64,000 nucleotides of DNA from Robertkochia marina (GCF_004799345.1 NZ_SSMC01000001.1:992001-1056000), one strand, 5' to 3'; shown: positions 18,238 to 27,968, counted from the first letter of the stretch. A program made the numbers and translations. Notes: generated from the sequence alone by a model not told the origin.

Positions 18238-19086
18238 TTAATTTAGAGCAATATTGTCGATAAGTCGTATTTCATTTGCGAATACCGCAATAAACAAACG
18301 ATATCGATCATTTTTATTAAATGATTTAACAGGTTTTAATGTGGCTTCATCAGCAATTTCAACATATTCCAGCTTAAGATAGTCTATTGTATTGAACTGA
18401 TTTTCAACCCATTCACATAGGTCTTCGGCATTTTTCATGCCAAATTGTTCCCGGGCAGCGACAATAGTTTTGTAGATAAACGAAGCTTGATTTCTCAGCT
18501 CAGGGGTGAGTCGCTCATTTCTCGAGCTCATGGCAAGGCCATTGGCTTCCCTTAAAATGGGGCATCCGACAATTTCTGTTGAAATGTTTTCTTTTTCAGC
18601 CAGTTTCTTGATGATCTGTAGTTGTTGAAAATCTTTTTCGCCAAAGTAAGCCCGGTCGGCCCCTGCCAGTTCGAGAAGTGCTTTTACAATGGTACCGACT
18701 CCGTCAAAATGTCCGGGACGAAACCTGCCTTCCATCTGATGTTCCAGTCCGTCAAAATCAAATGAACCGGAAATCACTTTGTTGGCGTACATTTCTTCAG
18801 TATTAGGAGTAAATACCACGATCTCCTTACCTGTGCTTTCCAATAAGTCGAGGTCTTTCTCCAGTGAGGACGGGTAGTTCTTCAGGTCTTCCGGGTTATC
18901 AAATTGTGTCGGGTTCACAAAAATACTTACCAGGGTAAGGTCATTTTCACGAGCCGAATTCAACACCAAAGAAAGGTGACCTTGGTGAAGAGCTCCCATG
19001 GTGGGGACAAATCCAATTTTTTTTCCTTGAGCCCTTGATTGATCCAGGTGCTCTTTCAGGTCTGCTTTATGTTTGAAAACAAGCAT
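18238..19086 (-). CDS. panC: Pantothenate synthetase (pantoate--beta-alanine ligase)
   Basis: A 282-residue ATP-dependent ligase joining pantoate and beta-alanine. The ATP site is seen in FVPTMGALHQGHLSLV (HIGH-like) and in AMSSRNERL (KMSKS-like). SIFVNPTQFDNPEDLKNYP and DRAYFGEKDFQQL are family signatures. It is the first gene of the leftward panC-panD-flippase-esterase run. The upstream region holds a good -7 box on this strand and a separate one for the divergent glycogen-synthase-like gene. No panB is present in the window. Confidence 0.97.
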   Translation of the reverse strand: MLVFKHKADLKEHLDQSRAQGKKIGFVPTMGALHQGHLSLVLNSARENDLTLVSIFVNPTQFDNPEDLKNYPSSLEKDLDLLESTGKEIVVFTPNTEEMYANKVISGSFDFDGLEHQMEGRFRPGHFDGVGTIVKALLELAGADRAYFGEKDFQQLQIIKKLAEKENISTEIVGCPILREANGLAMSSRNERLTPELRNQASFIYKTIVAAREQFGMKNAEDLCEWVENQFNTIDYLKLEYVEIADEATLKPVKSFNKNDRYRLFIAVFANEIRLIDNIALN

Positions 19087-19108
19087 TTGAGAAAAAATTA
19101 ACAGCGTG

Positions 19109-19116
19109 CAAAACTA
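19109..19116 (-). promoter_or_regulatory. -7 box of the panC promoter (TAGTTTTG)
   Basis: Read leftward, the sequence TAGTTTTG matches TAnnTTTG exactly and is followed by CACGC. It lies 22 bp upstream of the panC start codon. No clear -33 element was identified. Confidence 0.55.
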
Positions 19117-19147
19117 TGCATTTTAAATAAATTAGGCATATTTTTTG

Positions 19148-19155
19148 TAATTTTG
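19148..19155 (+). promoter_or_regulatory. -7 box of the glycogen-synthase-like gene (TAATTTTG)
   Basis: An exact TAnnTTTG match followed by CACTCC, 40 bp upstream of the start codon. It is 31 bp from the divergent panC -7 box, so the two promoters are nearly back to back. Confidence 0.55.
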
Positions 19156-19195
19156 CACTCCTAAGACCTAATGTGTAAAGAAACAATTTGACTAT

Positions 19196-20005
19196 ATGAC
19201 AGACAAAAGAGTATTATTTGTCGCTTCTGAAATGATACCATATCTTCCGGAAAACGAAGTTTCATCCTTGGCTTACGAAAGTCCCAGAATGGTGAATGAC
19301 AGAGGTGGGCAAATACGAATCTTTATGCCCCGATTCGGAAACATCAATGAGCGAAGACATCAATTACACGAAGTGATCAGACTTTCAGGGATGAACCTTG
19401 TAGTGAATGACATGGATATGCCGCTAATCATTAAGGTGGCTTCCATCCCAAAAGAAAGAATCCAGGTATATTTTATCGATAATGAAGAATACTTCAAACG
19501 TAAAGCAACCTTTACCGATGAAGACGGGAACTTATTTCCTGATAATGACGAAAGAGCTATCTTCTTTGCTAAAGGAGTAGTAGAGACAGTGAAAAAACTG
19601 AATTGGAATCCTGATATTATCCACGTTCACGGATGGATGGCGTCTCTTTTGCCTCTTTACCTTAGAAAGTATTACGCTGATGAGCCATTGTTTGCAGAAA
19701 GTAAAATTGTTACTTCGGTTTACAGCAAAGAATTTGAAGGGAGCCTTGATGCCGAGATGATCAATAAGGTCAAATTTGATGGAATTGAAGAAGATCAGGT
19801 AAAAGCCCTTGAAGATCCGACCTATAATAACATCTTAAAAGTGGCTGTTGATAATTCTGACGCTGTTATTATCGCCTCAGAAGAGATTGATGAAGAGCTT
19901 CAACAATATCTGTCGTCCCTTTCAAAGCCGGTTTTACCCCATAAATCTATATATGAGTTCGAGGAAGCATATAATGAGTTTTATGAGAATGAAGTTTTAA
20001 GTTAA
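19196..20005 (+). CDS. Half-length glycogen/starch synthase-like protein (N-terminal GT5 domain only)
   Basis: A 269-residue protein matching only the N-terminal Rossmann domain of GT5 glycogen synthase (RVLFVASEMIPYLPEN, IRIFMPRFGNINERR, DIIHVHGWMASLLP). Full enzymes are about 470-540 residues with a C-terminal nucleotide-sugar-binding domain, which is absent here. The ADP-glucose contact loop, KTGGL in E. coli GlgA, is replaced by ENEVSSL. It is therefore unlikely to be a functional glycogen synthase by itself, yet the frame is intact and the HVHGW segment is preserved, which suggests a retained non-catalytic or regulatory role. It diverges from panC and lies 13 bp before the DUF4270 gene. 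Confidence 0.85.
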   Translation: MTDKRVLFVASEMIPYLPENEVSSLAYESPRMVNDRGGQIRIFMPRFGNINERRHQLHEVIRLSGMNLVVNDMDMPLIIKVASIPKERIQVYFIDNEEYFKRKATFTDEDGNLFPDNDERAIFFAKGVVETVKKLNWNPDIIHVHGWMASLLPLYLRKYYADEPLFAESKIVTSVYSKEFEGSLDAEMINKVKFDGIEEDQVKALEDPTYNNILKVAVDNSDAVIIASEEIDEELQQYLSSLSKPVLPHKSIYEFEEAYNEFYENEVLS

Positions 20006-20018
20006 CCTACCACCGAAT

Positions 20019-21650
20019 ATGTTTTTAAAGAAAAGTTATGCTTTACAGGCACTGCTCATTTTGAGTGGTGTTGTTTTTTTTAGTAGTTGTGAAAAGGAAT
20101 TTAATGAGTTGGGAGTTGACCTGATCGAAGACAATAACTTTGATATTCGAACCCAATCCTTTAATGTTACTGCGGCCAGCATCGATTTGTCTGCCGTAAG
20201 AACCGATGCGATGCCGCTTTATCAGCTATCAGATTATACTGATGCGCTTTTTGGAAAGTCGCAGGCTTCATATGTGACACAGTTAACTCTTTCGCAAACC
20301 TCTCCCGTTTTTGGAGACCTGTCAAAGCAGGCCGAGATAGACTCTTCCTTTAATGAGAATGAGCGTGTTACTGAGGTGATCCTTGATCTGCCCTTCTTTA
20401 GTAGAGCAAATGATACCTTGAGTGATAACAATGCTCCCATTCCTTACGATATTGATTCTGTTTTCGGAGATACAGATGCTCCCTTGCAGGTAACTGTACG
20501 GGAATATACCAAGTATCTGAGAAACCTGGATCCGGCCACTAATTTTCAGTCGCTGCAGGAGTATTACTCTAATGAAGATCCTGTACCGTTTTTGTCCACA
20601 GTGTTGTTTGATGGGAGTTATACTCTGAATTTTGAGGAGTTGCTTTTCTTTGAGAATGAAGACGATCCGGATACTCCTGATGTAGATGAGTCTCAGGATG
20701 TTTCTTCAAGGTTTTCACCTCGTATCCGTTTGTCATTAGATCCGCAGTTTTTTCAGAATAAGATTCTTGATAATGAGGGAGAAGAAGTGCTGACCAACCA
20801 GGAGTTATTTCAGGACTTTTTAAGAGGGATCTATGTGGCTCTGGATCATCCTACCGATGACTTAAAGCTGCTGCTTAATGCCAACGAAGGGAATGTGGTG
20901 GTAAAATACGATTATGACTTCCGCAATTCAGAGAATAACGAGATTGAAGTTGCCAAAGACAGTTTTCTTCTGAATATCGGGCAGGGCAAGTCTTTTAATA
21001 TCTACAATGAAGCGCCTTATCCGACTTCTATACAGGAAGAGATTACTGCAGGAGAAGCGGCTCAGCGATTATATCTTAAAGGAGAGTCGGGTGTTGCTGC
21101 AACCATTGACCTGAGCGCCGGGCAGGGACTGGAAGGATTCATTCAAGAGGCCAAAGAGAATAACTGGCTTATTAATGAAGCCAATTTGTATATCTATCCG
21201 GACGCCCAACTCGCAGGGAATCAGGGGCTTCCTGGAAGGATGTTTTTGTATGACTTCGAGAATAATACTACATTGTTCGATTATATTTTTGATCCTGTTG
21301 GATTAGTTCAAGATTTGCCTTTGTCCAGCTATCCGTTTTATGATGGTATTCTACAAGACGAAGATGGAGAAGATCCGTTTTACAGGTTCAGAATTACCGA
21401 GCATGTAAAAAATATTGTCAACAACGACTCTACTAACGTGAAACTTGGGTTGAGTCTTACGGCAAATGTGAATAGTGCTACATTCGTTACTGCTTTCGAT
21501 CAGATGTCGGAAGAAATTCAAGTGCCTCAGGCAGCAAACTATTACCCTTTTAGCGTGGTTTTATATGGTGCAAACCTTCCGGCTGAAGAACAGGGTAAAA
21601 GAATTCGTTTAGAGCTTATATATACGGAGCCTAAAAGCATATCAAACTAA
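20019..21650 (+). CDS. DUF4270 lipoprotein
   Basis: A 543-residue protein with a signal peptide ending in a lipobox (FFSSCEKEF, Cys24) and a beta-rich exported body matching the DUF4270 family of Bacteroidota. The family opening ELGVDLIEDNNFD and a late segment FRITEHVKNIVNNDSTN are recognisable. The function of the family is not established. It is packed between the glycogen-synthase-like gene (13 bp upstream) and glmS (16 bp downstream), so it is very probably part of the same operon, which might point to envelope or sugar metabolism. Confidence 0.82.
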   Translation: MFLKKSYALQALLILSGVVFFSSCEKEFNELGVDLIEDNNFDIRTQSFNVTAASIDLSAVRTDAMPLYQLSDYTDALFGKSQASYVTQLTLSQTSPVFGDLSKQAEIDSSFNENERVTEVILDLPFFSRANDTLSDNNAPIPYDIDSVFGDTDAPLQVTVREYTKYLRNLDPATNFQSLQEYYSNEDPVPFLSTVLFDGSYTLNFEELLFFENEDDPDTPDVDESQDVSSRFSPRIRLSLDPQFFQNKILDNEGEEVLTNQELFQDFLRGIYVALDHPTDDLKLLLNANEGNVVVKYDYDFRNSENNEIEVAKDSFLLNIGQGKSFNIYNEAPYPTSIQEEITAGEAAQRLYLKGESGVAATIDLSAGQGLEGFIQEAKENNWLINEANLYIYPDAQLAGNQGLPGRMFLYDFENNTTLFDYIFDPVGLVQDLPLSSYPFYDGILQDEDGEDPFYRFRITEHVKNIVNNDSTNVKLGLSLTANVNSATFVTAFDQMSEEIQVPQAANYYPFSVVLYGANLPAEEQGKRIRLELIYTEPKSISN

Positions 21651-21666
21651 ATAAATAAGGAATACT

Positions 21667-23514
21667 ATGTGTGGAATTGTTGGATATATTGGAGAAAGAG
21701 ATGCATTCCCGATCATAATGAAAGGGCTTCAGCGCCTGGAGTACAGGGGCTATGACAGTGCCGGAGTTGCCTTATATAATAAGGGTCTTATCGAATTGTG
21801 TAAGACCAAAGGAAAGGTGGATGACCTTAGAGTAAAGGCAGAAAGTGAGGGTGTAGTGCAGGGTAATATCGGAATCGGTCATACCCGTTGGGCCACCCAC
21901 GGAGAACCTAATGATACCAATGCTCACCCGCATTATTCAAATAGTGGAGAGCTTGCTATAATCCATAACGGTATTATTGAGAATTACGCGACTATAAAGG
22001 AAGCTTTGATCAACAGAGGGTATACTTTTTCTTCAGATACAGATACTGAGGTTTTAGTTAACCTGATCGAGGATATTAAGATCAATAAGCAGGTCAAGCT
22101 CGGAAAGGCTGTGCAAATGGCACTTAACGAGGTGGTAGGAGCCTATGCCATAGCTGTTTTCGATAGAAAGAAACCGGATGAGATCATCGTGGCCAAATTA
22201 GGGAGTCCATTGGCCATTGGTGTAGGTGAAGATGAATTCTTCATTGCCAGTGATGCCTCTCCCTTTATAGAGTATACCAACAATGCCATCTATCTTGAAG
22301 ATGAGCAAATGGCTATCGTTAGGAAAGGAAGGGATGTTCGTGTGCGTCAGATCAAAAGTGATGCTCCGGTTGATCCTTATGTTCAGGAGTTGAAGCTGAA
22401 TCTGGAGCAGATCGAAAAGAATGGCTACGACCATTTTATGCTTAAGGAGATCTATGAGCAGCCGGAAGCTATTAAAGACACCTACAGAGGTCGTTTAAGG
22501 ATCAATGACGGGATCATCAAAATGGCGGGTGTTGAAGATAACCTCGAAAAGTTCCTCAATGCCAAGCGCATTATCATTGTAGCCTGCGGTACTTCGTGGC
22601 ATGCAGGTTTGGTGGCAGAATATATTTTTGAAGAATTGGTGCGGGTACCGGTGGAAGTTGAGTATGCTTCAGAATTCCGTTACAGAAATCCTATTGTCGG
22701 CCCCGGGGATGTCGTGATCGCTATTTCACAATCAGGAGAAACAGCCGATACCCTTGCTGCCATTAAGCTTTCAAAAGAAAAAGGCGCTTTTGTATTTGGA
22801 GTTTGTAACGTGGTAGGTTCTACCATTTCAAGAGAAACACATGCCGGAGCCTATACGCATGCCGGTCCGGAGATCGGGGTGGCTTCTACAAAAGCCTTTA
22901 CCACTCAGATCACAGTACTTACTTTGATCGCTCTGAAACTCGCGAAGAGTACCGGAAAGATCACCAACTCAGAATTCCACAATTACCTGGCTGAGATGGA
23001 GGTGATTCCTAATAAGGTTGAAGAAACCCTAAAATCAGATGAGCACGTTGCTGCCATTGCAGATATATATAAGGATGCGGGTAATTGCTTGTATCTTGGT
23101 AGAGGGTATAATTTCCCGGTTGCATTGGAAGGAGCTCTTAAGCTAAAAGAGATTTCCTATATTCACGCAGAGGGATATCCGGCTGCAGAGATGAAACATG
23201 GGCCGATCGCTCTTATCGATGAGCAAATGCCTGTGATCGTTATCGCAACCAAAAAGGGTCACTATGAAAAAGTAGTGAGTAATGTTCAGGAGATCAAATC
23301 CCGAAAAGGAAAGATCATCGCTGTGGTAACCAAAGGCGACAAGGATGTTAGTGCTTTAGCAGATCACGTGATCGAAGTTCCTGAAACTGATGAGCTTTTA
23401 ACGCCATTGTTGACAACCATCCCTCTTCAGTTGTTGTCATACCATATAGCCGTGATGAGAGGATGTAATGTAGATCAACCAAGAAATCTTGCGAAATCGG
23501 TTACAGTAGAATAA
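21667..23514 (+). CDS. glmS: Glutamine--fructose-6-phosphate aminotransferase (isomerizing)
   Basis: A 615-residue enzyme making glucosamine-6-phosphate, the first step to UDP-GlcNAc for peptidoglycan and lipopolysaccharide. It begins MCGIVGYIG, so removal of Met exposes the catalytic Cys of the class II glutaminase domain (about 1-225). Two SIS sugar-isomerase domains follow (about 290-430 and 460-600), with ISQSGETADTLAA and the C-terminal NLAKSVTVE. Length and motifs are complete. No glmS ribozyme fits in the 16 bp upstream. A strong terminator follows the gene. Confidence 0.98.
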   Translation: MCGIVGYIGERDAFPIIMKGLQRLEYRGYDSAGVALYNKGLIELCKTKGKVDDLRVKAESEGVVQGNIGIGHTRWATHGEPNDTNAHPHYSNSGELAIIHNGIIENYATIKEALINRGYTFSSDTDTEVLVNLIEDIKINKQVKLGKAVQMALNEVVGAYAIAVFDRKKPDEIIVAKLGSPLAIGVGEDEFFIASDASPFIEYTNNAIYLEDEQMAIVRKGRDVRVRQIKSDAPVDPYVQELKLNLEQIEKNGYDHFMLKEIYEQPEAIKDTYRGRLRINDGIIKMAGVEDNLEKFLNAKRIIIVACGTSWHAGLVAEYIFEELVRVPVEVEYASEFRYRNPIVGPGDVVIAISQSGETADTLAAIKLSKEKGAFVFGVCNVVGSTISRETHAGAYTHAGPEIGVASTKAFTTQITVLTLIALKLAKSTGKITNSEFHNYLAEMEVIPNKVEETLKSDEHVAAIADIYKDAGNCLYLGRGYNFPVALEGALKLKEISYIHAEGYPAAEMKHGPIALIDEQMPVIVIATKKGHYEKVVSNVQEIKSRKGKIIAVVTKGDKDVSALADHVIEVPETDELLTPLLTTIPLQLLSYHIAVMRGCNVDQPRNLAKSVTVE

Positions 23515-23546
23515 TTATAATTTTTATAGTTAGTTAAAGATTTTGG

Positions 23547-23590
23547 AATCCCCGGGCGTCAGAAAAATGCTCGGGGATTTATTTTTTTCT
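23547..23590 (+). terminator. Rho-independent terminator after glmS
   Basis: An 11-bp stem (AATCCCCGGGC with GCTCGGGGATT, one G-T pair) with an 11-base loop is followed by a T-rich tail. It separates glmS from the TonB-GDSL pair. Confidence 0.88.
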
Positions 23591-23619
23591 GTATCTTTCC
23601 CGCCTAACTATAAATTTTT

Positions 23620-26418
23620 ATGATGAGAACTTTACTAATAGCATGTGTTTTTCTGATCGGGGCTACCTTATCTGCTCAGACAACACTTTCCGGAACAGTG
23701 ATCGACCCAGAGGGGATGCCTGTACCGGGAGCCAATGTCAAAGTAGTCGGGGCAGATGTAGGTGCGGTGACCGACTTTAATGGAGAATTCACTCTTGAAA
23801 CCCGGGAATCACTTCCTTTCTCAATTTCTGTGAGTAGTATTGGGTTTAAAACGCAATCGATTGCGGTAACAACAGCTGCCTCTCCTTTGCAGATCCAATT
23901 AGAGGAAGAGACCACCCAGTTAGGGGAGATCGTACTTTCTGCGTCAAGAACACCGGAACGTATTTTTGAATCACCGGTAACCGTAGAGCGATTTGGTATA
24001 AAAGAGATTAAAAATACACCCTCTGTAGACTTCTATGATGGTCTTGAAAATCTAAAAGGGGTTGATATTAATACCAACTCTTTAACATTTAAGTCGATTA
24101 ACACCCGTGGTTTTGCCACCTTCGCCAATACACGTTTTGTGCAATTAGTAGATGGAATGGATAACTCTTCCCCTGCCTTGAACTTCCCTCTTGGTAACCT
24201 TTTAGGTATTACCGAGGTAGATGTTCATAGTGTTGAACTTCTTCCAGGGGCGTCTTCTGCACTTTATGGTGCTAACGCTTTTAACGGTATCCTTTTTATG
24301 AGAAGTAAAAGTCCTTTTGACTATGAAGGGGTGAGTGGTTATGTAAAAACAGGACTAACCTCTCAGGAGGCTGCAGGAGATAATGAATTTTGGGATCTTG
24401 GAATTCGTTTCGCCAAAGCCTTTTCTGACAAGTTTGCGGCCAAGGCTAATTTTTCTTATCTGAAAGGTACAGACTGGTGGGCGGTAGATGAGCAGGATCT
24501 TAGTAATCCGCTTGGAACAAGAGCCAATGATGTTAATTATAATGGTCTCAATGTTTACGGTGATGAGGTGAGTACTAACCTTAGAGAGAATGTTGGACCC
24601 GGTCTTGTTGCGGCAGGGGTATTACCGAATCCTGCGCTTGTAAACCTGTTGCCGGACGAAAATGTGAGTCGTACCGGATATGCTGAAAAGGACCTGACCA
24701 ATTATAATGCAGAGAGTGTTAAGTTTGATGCAGCCCTTCATTACAGACCTTTCGCTGATGATTTTGAAATGATCTATCAGGCAAAGATGGGTAAGGGAAC
24801 CACAATTTACCAGGGTACCAACCGATATACGATCAAGGATTTCTTCCTGCAACAGCATAAGCTGGAAATCCGAAATGATAATTTCTTTGTTCGCGGATAC
24901 ATGACTGATGAGGATGCCGGAAATTCTTATGACATGGTGTTTACAGGGATCAACATTAACCGCGACTGGAAAAGTGATAGCCAGTGGTTTGGAGAATACG
25001 CCGGTGCCTACATCCAGGCAACTCTGGGCGGAGCAAACAGCGACCAGGCTCATAACATAGCAAGAGGGGTTGCAGATACCGGGAGACTTATTCCGGGTAC
25101 TCCTGAATTCCAGGAGTCTTTTGACCGAATTACAGCAGATCCTGATTTTTCTAAAGGATCTAAATTCCAGGATGCCTCTCAGTTAAAGCATGTTGATTTC
25201 AATTATAACTTTTCTCACCTGACTCATGGGTTTGCAGATATCCAGGTAGGGGGATCTTTCAGAGAGTATAAATTGAACTCTTTCGGAACGATCTATACTG
25301 ATGGAGACGGACCAATCAGATACAGTGAACAAGGGTATTATACTCAGATCCAAAAACAGCTTTTTGACGAGCGTTTAAAGCTTACAGGATCGGTTCGATA
25401 TGATAAGTCTGAATTGTTTGACGGACAGTTCACTCCAAGATTCTCTTTAGGGTATACTGCCGGTGAAGGGAGAAATCACAACATCAGGGCTTCCTTCCAG
25501 ACAGCCTTCCGTAACCCAACTACCCAGGACCTTTTTATTGGACTTGATGCTGGGCGTGCTGTATTGGTCGGATCTGCAATTTCGAATTTAGACAGGGATG
25601 TAAGAACCTTTGATGTTTCAGGAAATGGGCAGGCTATTGTTGGATCTCCAACGGTTGATGTAGTAGGACGTCAGGCTTATGAGAATGCATTTTCTTTAAG
25701 TTCTGTGCAGGCGGGTGCTCCTACAGCGGCTAATGTTGGTTTGGTAGGACCGGAAAAGGCCAAGGTTACCGAGCTGGGTTATCGTGGTGTTCTTGGACCG
25801 GTTACTATTGATATGAACGGTTACTATACCTGGTATGATGATTTCATAGCTAATGAGAACGTGCTTGTTCCTTATTATGGAGATGTAAATGCTGCTCCGG
25901 GTTCAGCACTTCCACCTCAGGAGTCATTTGAAGGTGCATTATTCGCGCTCCAAAATGAAGATTTTAGTGTTTACCAGACATACACAAACGCAACGAGCCA
26001 GGTACGATCTTATGGTGCGGCCATTGCTACTACGACCAAGCTTTTCGGTGATTTCGATCTAGGTCTTAACTACACCTTTGCCGATTTTGAATTGGATGAT
26101 CCTGATTTTCGTCCGAACTTCAACACTCCAAAGCACAAGTTTAAGGCAAGCTTCGGGAACGCCAATGTTTTCGATAACTTCGGATTTAACGTGAGCTACA
26201 GATGGAGCGACAGCTACTTCTGGCAGGCCACCTTTGGTGACGGAATGATCCCTTCTTACTCGGTGATCGATGCCCAGATCAACCTGAGAGTTCCAAGCCT
26301 GAAGTCGACCTTCAAGGCGGGAGCTGCCAACCTTGGTGGTGATGAGTACTTCACTGCTATTGGTACCGGTAGAATTGGGTCTCAATACTACATTTCCTGG
26401 ACAATCAACAACTTATAA
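23620..26418 (+). CDS. TonB-dependent receptor with carboxypeptidase-regulatory-like domain
   Basis: A 932-residue outer-membrane receptor. The signal peptide (LLIACVFLIGATLSAQ) is followed by a CarboxypepD_reg-like domain (about 22-105), a TonB-box-like stretch at TQLGEIVLSASR, the plug (about 115-230, with VELLPGASSALYGANAFNG) and a large barrel. Either of two adjacent ATG codons may be the start. A TATCTTTC element (one mismatch from consensus) lies at 23592-23599. The next gene, 18 bp downstream, encodes a GDSL lipoprotein, so the pair probably forms a surface unit that cleaves an ester and imports a product. It is not of the SusC subfamily and has no SusD. Confidence 0.92.
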   Translation: MMRTLLIACVFLIGATLSAQTTLSGTVIDPEGMPVPGANVKVVGADVGAVTDFNGEFTLETRESLPFSISVSSIGFKTQSIAVTTAASPLQIQLEEETTQLGEIVLSASRTPERIFESPVTVERFGIKEIKNTPSVDFYDGLENLKGVDINTNSLTFKSINTRGFATFANTRFVQLVDGMDNSSPALNFPLGNLLGITEVDVHSVELLPGASSALYGANAFNGILFMRSKSPFDYEGVSGYVKTGLTSQEAAGDNEFWDLGIRFAKAFSDKFAAKANFSYLKGTDWWAVDEQDLSNPLGTRANDVNYNGLNVYGDEVSTNLRENVGPGLVAAGVLPNPALVNLLPDENVSRTGYAEKDLTNYNAESVKFDAALHYRPFADDFEMIYQAKMGKGTTIYQGTNRYTIKDFFLQQHKLEIRNDNFFVRGYMTDEDAGNSYDMVFTGININRDWKSDSQWFGEYAGAYIQATLGGANSDQAHNIARGVADTGRLIPGTPEFQESFDRITADPDFSKGSKFQDASQLKHVDFNYNFSHLTHGFADIQVGGSFREYKLNSFGTIYTDGDGPIRYSEQGYYTQIQKQLFDERLKLTGSVRYDKSELFDGQFTPRFSLGYTAGEGRNHNIRASFQTAFRNPTTQDLFIGLDAGRAVLVGSAISNLDRDVRTFDVSGNGQAIVGSPTVDVVGRQAYENAFSLSSVQAGAPTAANVGLVGPEKAKVTELGYRGVLGPVTIDMNGYYTWYDDFIANENVLVPYYGDVNAAPGSALPPQESFEGALFALQNEDFSVYQTYTNATSQVRSYGAAIATTTKLFGDFDLGLNYTFADFELDDPDFRPNFNTPKHKFKASFGNANVFDNFGFNVSYRWSDSYFWQATFGDGMIPSYSVIDAQINLRVPSLKSTFKAGAANLGGDEYFTAIGTGRIGSQYYISWTINNL

Positions 26419-26436
26419 TATTAAAACACTACAACT

Positions 26437-27915
26437 ATGAAATTATCGTATAAATGGATCCTTCCGGTTGTTGCTATGGGCTTTATGGCCTGTGAGAGTG
26501 ACGATCAGGCGGGGATGATGGAAGGTGAGGATGTGGTAGAGTATTCTGCCGGTTCTGCAGATTTTACGACCTATGTTTCTCTTGGAAACTCTTTAACAGC
26601 AGGATATACTGATGGGGCCTTGTTTCAGGCCGGTCAGATGAATTCTTTTCCGAACCTTCTTGCCAGTCAGTTCGCTGAAGTAGGAGGTGGTGAGTTTACA
26701 CAGCCACTGATGGCTGATAATCTTGGAGGAATGCTTATCGGAGGATTTAAATTCCTTGAAAACCGTTTGTTTTTTGACGGTTCCGGTCCTGCACGTCTTC
26801 CCGGTGATCCAACTACCGAGGTAACTCAAAAACTAACAGGATCTTTTAATAATATGGGAGTGCCCGGTGCTAAAAGTTTTCACCTGCTTGCAGAAGGTTA
26901 TGGCAGCCTTCAAGCCCTGCAGTTAGGACAGGCCAATCCGTATTTCGCAAGGTTCTCTTCCAGTGAAGGAGCTACTATTTTGGGTGATGCCATGGCGCAG
27001 TCGCCAACCTTCTTTACACTTTGGATCGGAGCCAATGATGTACTTGGTTATGCAGTAGATGGAGGTGATGGAGAAAACCAGGCTGGTAATTTTGACCCTT
27101 CTACCTATGGTTCAAGTGATATAACCGATCCTCAGGTGTTCGGGTCTGTTTACAGTACTATTGTTTCAACCCTGACCTCAGGTGGAGCAAAAGGAGTTGT
27201 TGCCAATGTACCCGATGTAACCGTTATACCTTATTTTACTACGGTACCTTATAATGCTATTCCATTGGATGCAGCTACAGCAGCATTTGTTAATAACGGT
27301 TTTGCACAATATAATGGTGGACTGCAACAACTGGCAGCGGGTGGAGCTATTTCTCCAGAAGAAGCACAGGCCAGAACTATCAATTTCGTAGAAGGGCAGA
27401 ATGCCCCTGTGATCGTTGATGAGGATCTGACCGATCTTTCCGGATTCGGACTACCTCCATACCGTCAATTGAAAGAAGGGGAGCTTTTGGTATTGCCAAG
27501 TGCTGCTTTCCTAGGTACTCTGGTGAACGACGATCCAACCCTTGTTAATGGGGTTTCAGTGCCATTGGCAGATAAATGGGCCTTGACAGCTAACGAGCTT
27601 GAGGAGATCGATGCTGCTACCATGGCTTTTAACCAGGTTATCAGTGATGTTGCTGCTCAGAACGGGCTTGCAGTTGTAGATGCTTATAGTCTGATCAACG
27701 AGACCTTTACCGGTATTCCTTTTGATGAGTTTAACCTGACCAATAATCTGGTTACGGGAGGCACTTTCTCATTAGATGGAATTCACCTTACGGCAAGAGC
27801 AAATGCCTACGTGGCAAATAAGTTCATGGAAGCCATTGAAGAAAATTACGGAGCTGTGTTGCCGAGATACAGTGCCGGTGATTTTGCGGTGGCTTACCCA
27901 GTGCCGATGCCTTAA
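26437..27915 (+). CDS. SGNH/GDSL hydrolase lipoprotein
   Basis: A 492-residue lipoprotein with lipobox GFMACES (Cys19). The GDSL block is YVSLGNSLTAGY, with the nucleophile at Ser52 and Asn in place of the block's Asp. Block III is WIGANDVLG near residue 200, and the C-terminal pair is Asp447/His450 in LDGIHLTARAN. All four SGNH residues are therefore present. The family includes lipases, acyl-esterases and thioesterases; the substrate here is unknown. It is probably displayed on the outer membrane together with the TonB receptor 18 bp upstream. An insert of about 110 residues lies between block III and the final block, longer than in simple esterases. Confidence 0.9.
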   Translation: MKLSYKWILPVVAMGFMACESDDQAGMMEGEDVVEYSAGSADFTTYVSLGNSLTAGYTDGALFQAGQMNSFPNLLASQFAEVGGGEFTQPLMADNLGGMLIGGFKFLENRLFFDGSGPARLPGDPTTEVTQKLTGSFNNMGVPGAKSFHLLAEGYGSLQALQLGQANPYFARFSSSEGATILGDAMAQSPTFFTLWIGANDVLGYAVDGGDGENQAGNFDPSTYGSSDITDPQVFGSVYSTIVSTLTSGGAKGVVANVPDVTVIPYFTTVPYNAIPLDAATAAFVNNGFAQYNGGLQQLAAGGAISPEEAQARTINFVEGQNAPVIVDEDLTDLSGFGLPPYRQLKEGELLVLPSAAFLGTLVNDDPTLVNGVSVPLADKWALTANELEEIDAATMAFNQVISDVAAQNGLAVVDAYSLINETFTGIPFDEFNLTNNLVTGGTFSLDGIHLTARANAYVANKFMEAIEENYGAVLPRYSAGDFAVAYPVPMP

Positions 27916-27936
27916 AAACATCCTTAAAACAGAGAT

Positions 27937-27968
27937 AAAAAAACCCGGTTCAGATACCGGGTTTTTTT
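27937..27968 (+). terminator. Rho-independent terminator after the GDSL gene
   Basis: The stem AAACCCGGT / ACCGGGTTT, extendable by four more A-T pairs, has a 6-base loop and is followed by T residues. It isolates the atpD promoter downstream. Confidence 0.92.

Noticed and set aside
21651-21666. glmS ribozyme
   Set aside because: Only 16 bases separate the DUF4270 stop from glmS, too little for the ribozyme, and it is not expected in this phylum.
24622-25053. A 143-residue antisense frame in the TonB receptor gene
   Set aside because: No signal peptide or domain; the sense gene is clearly coding.
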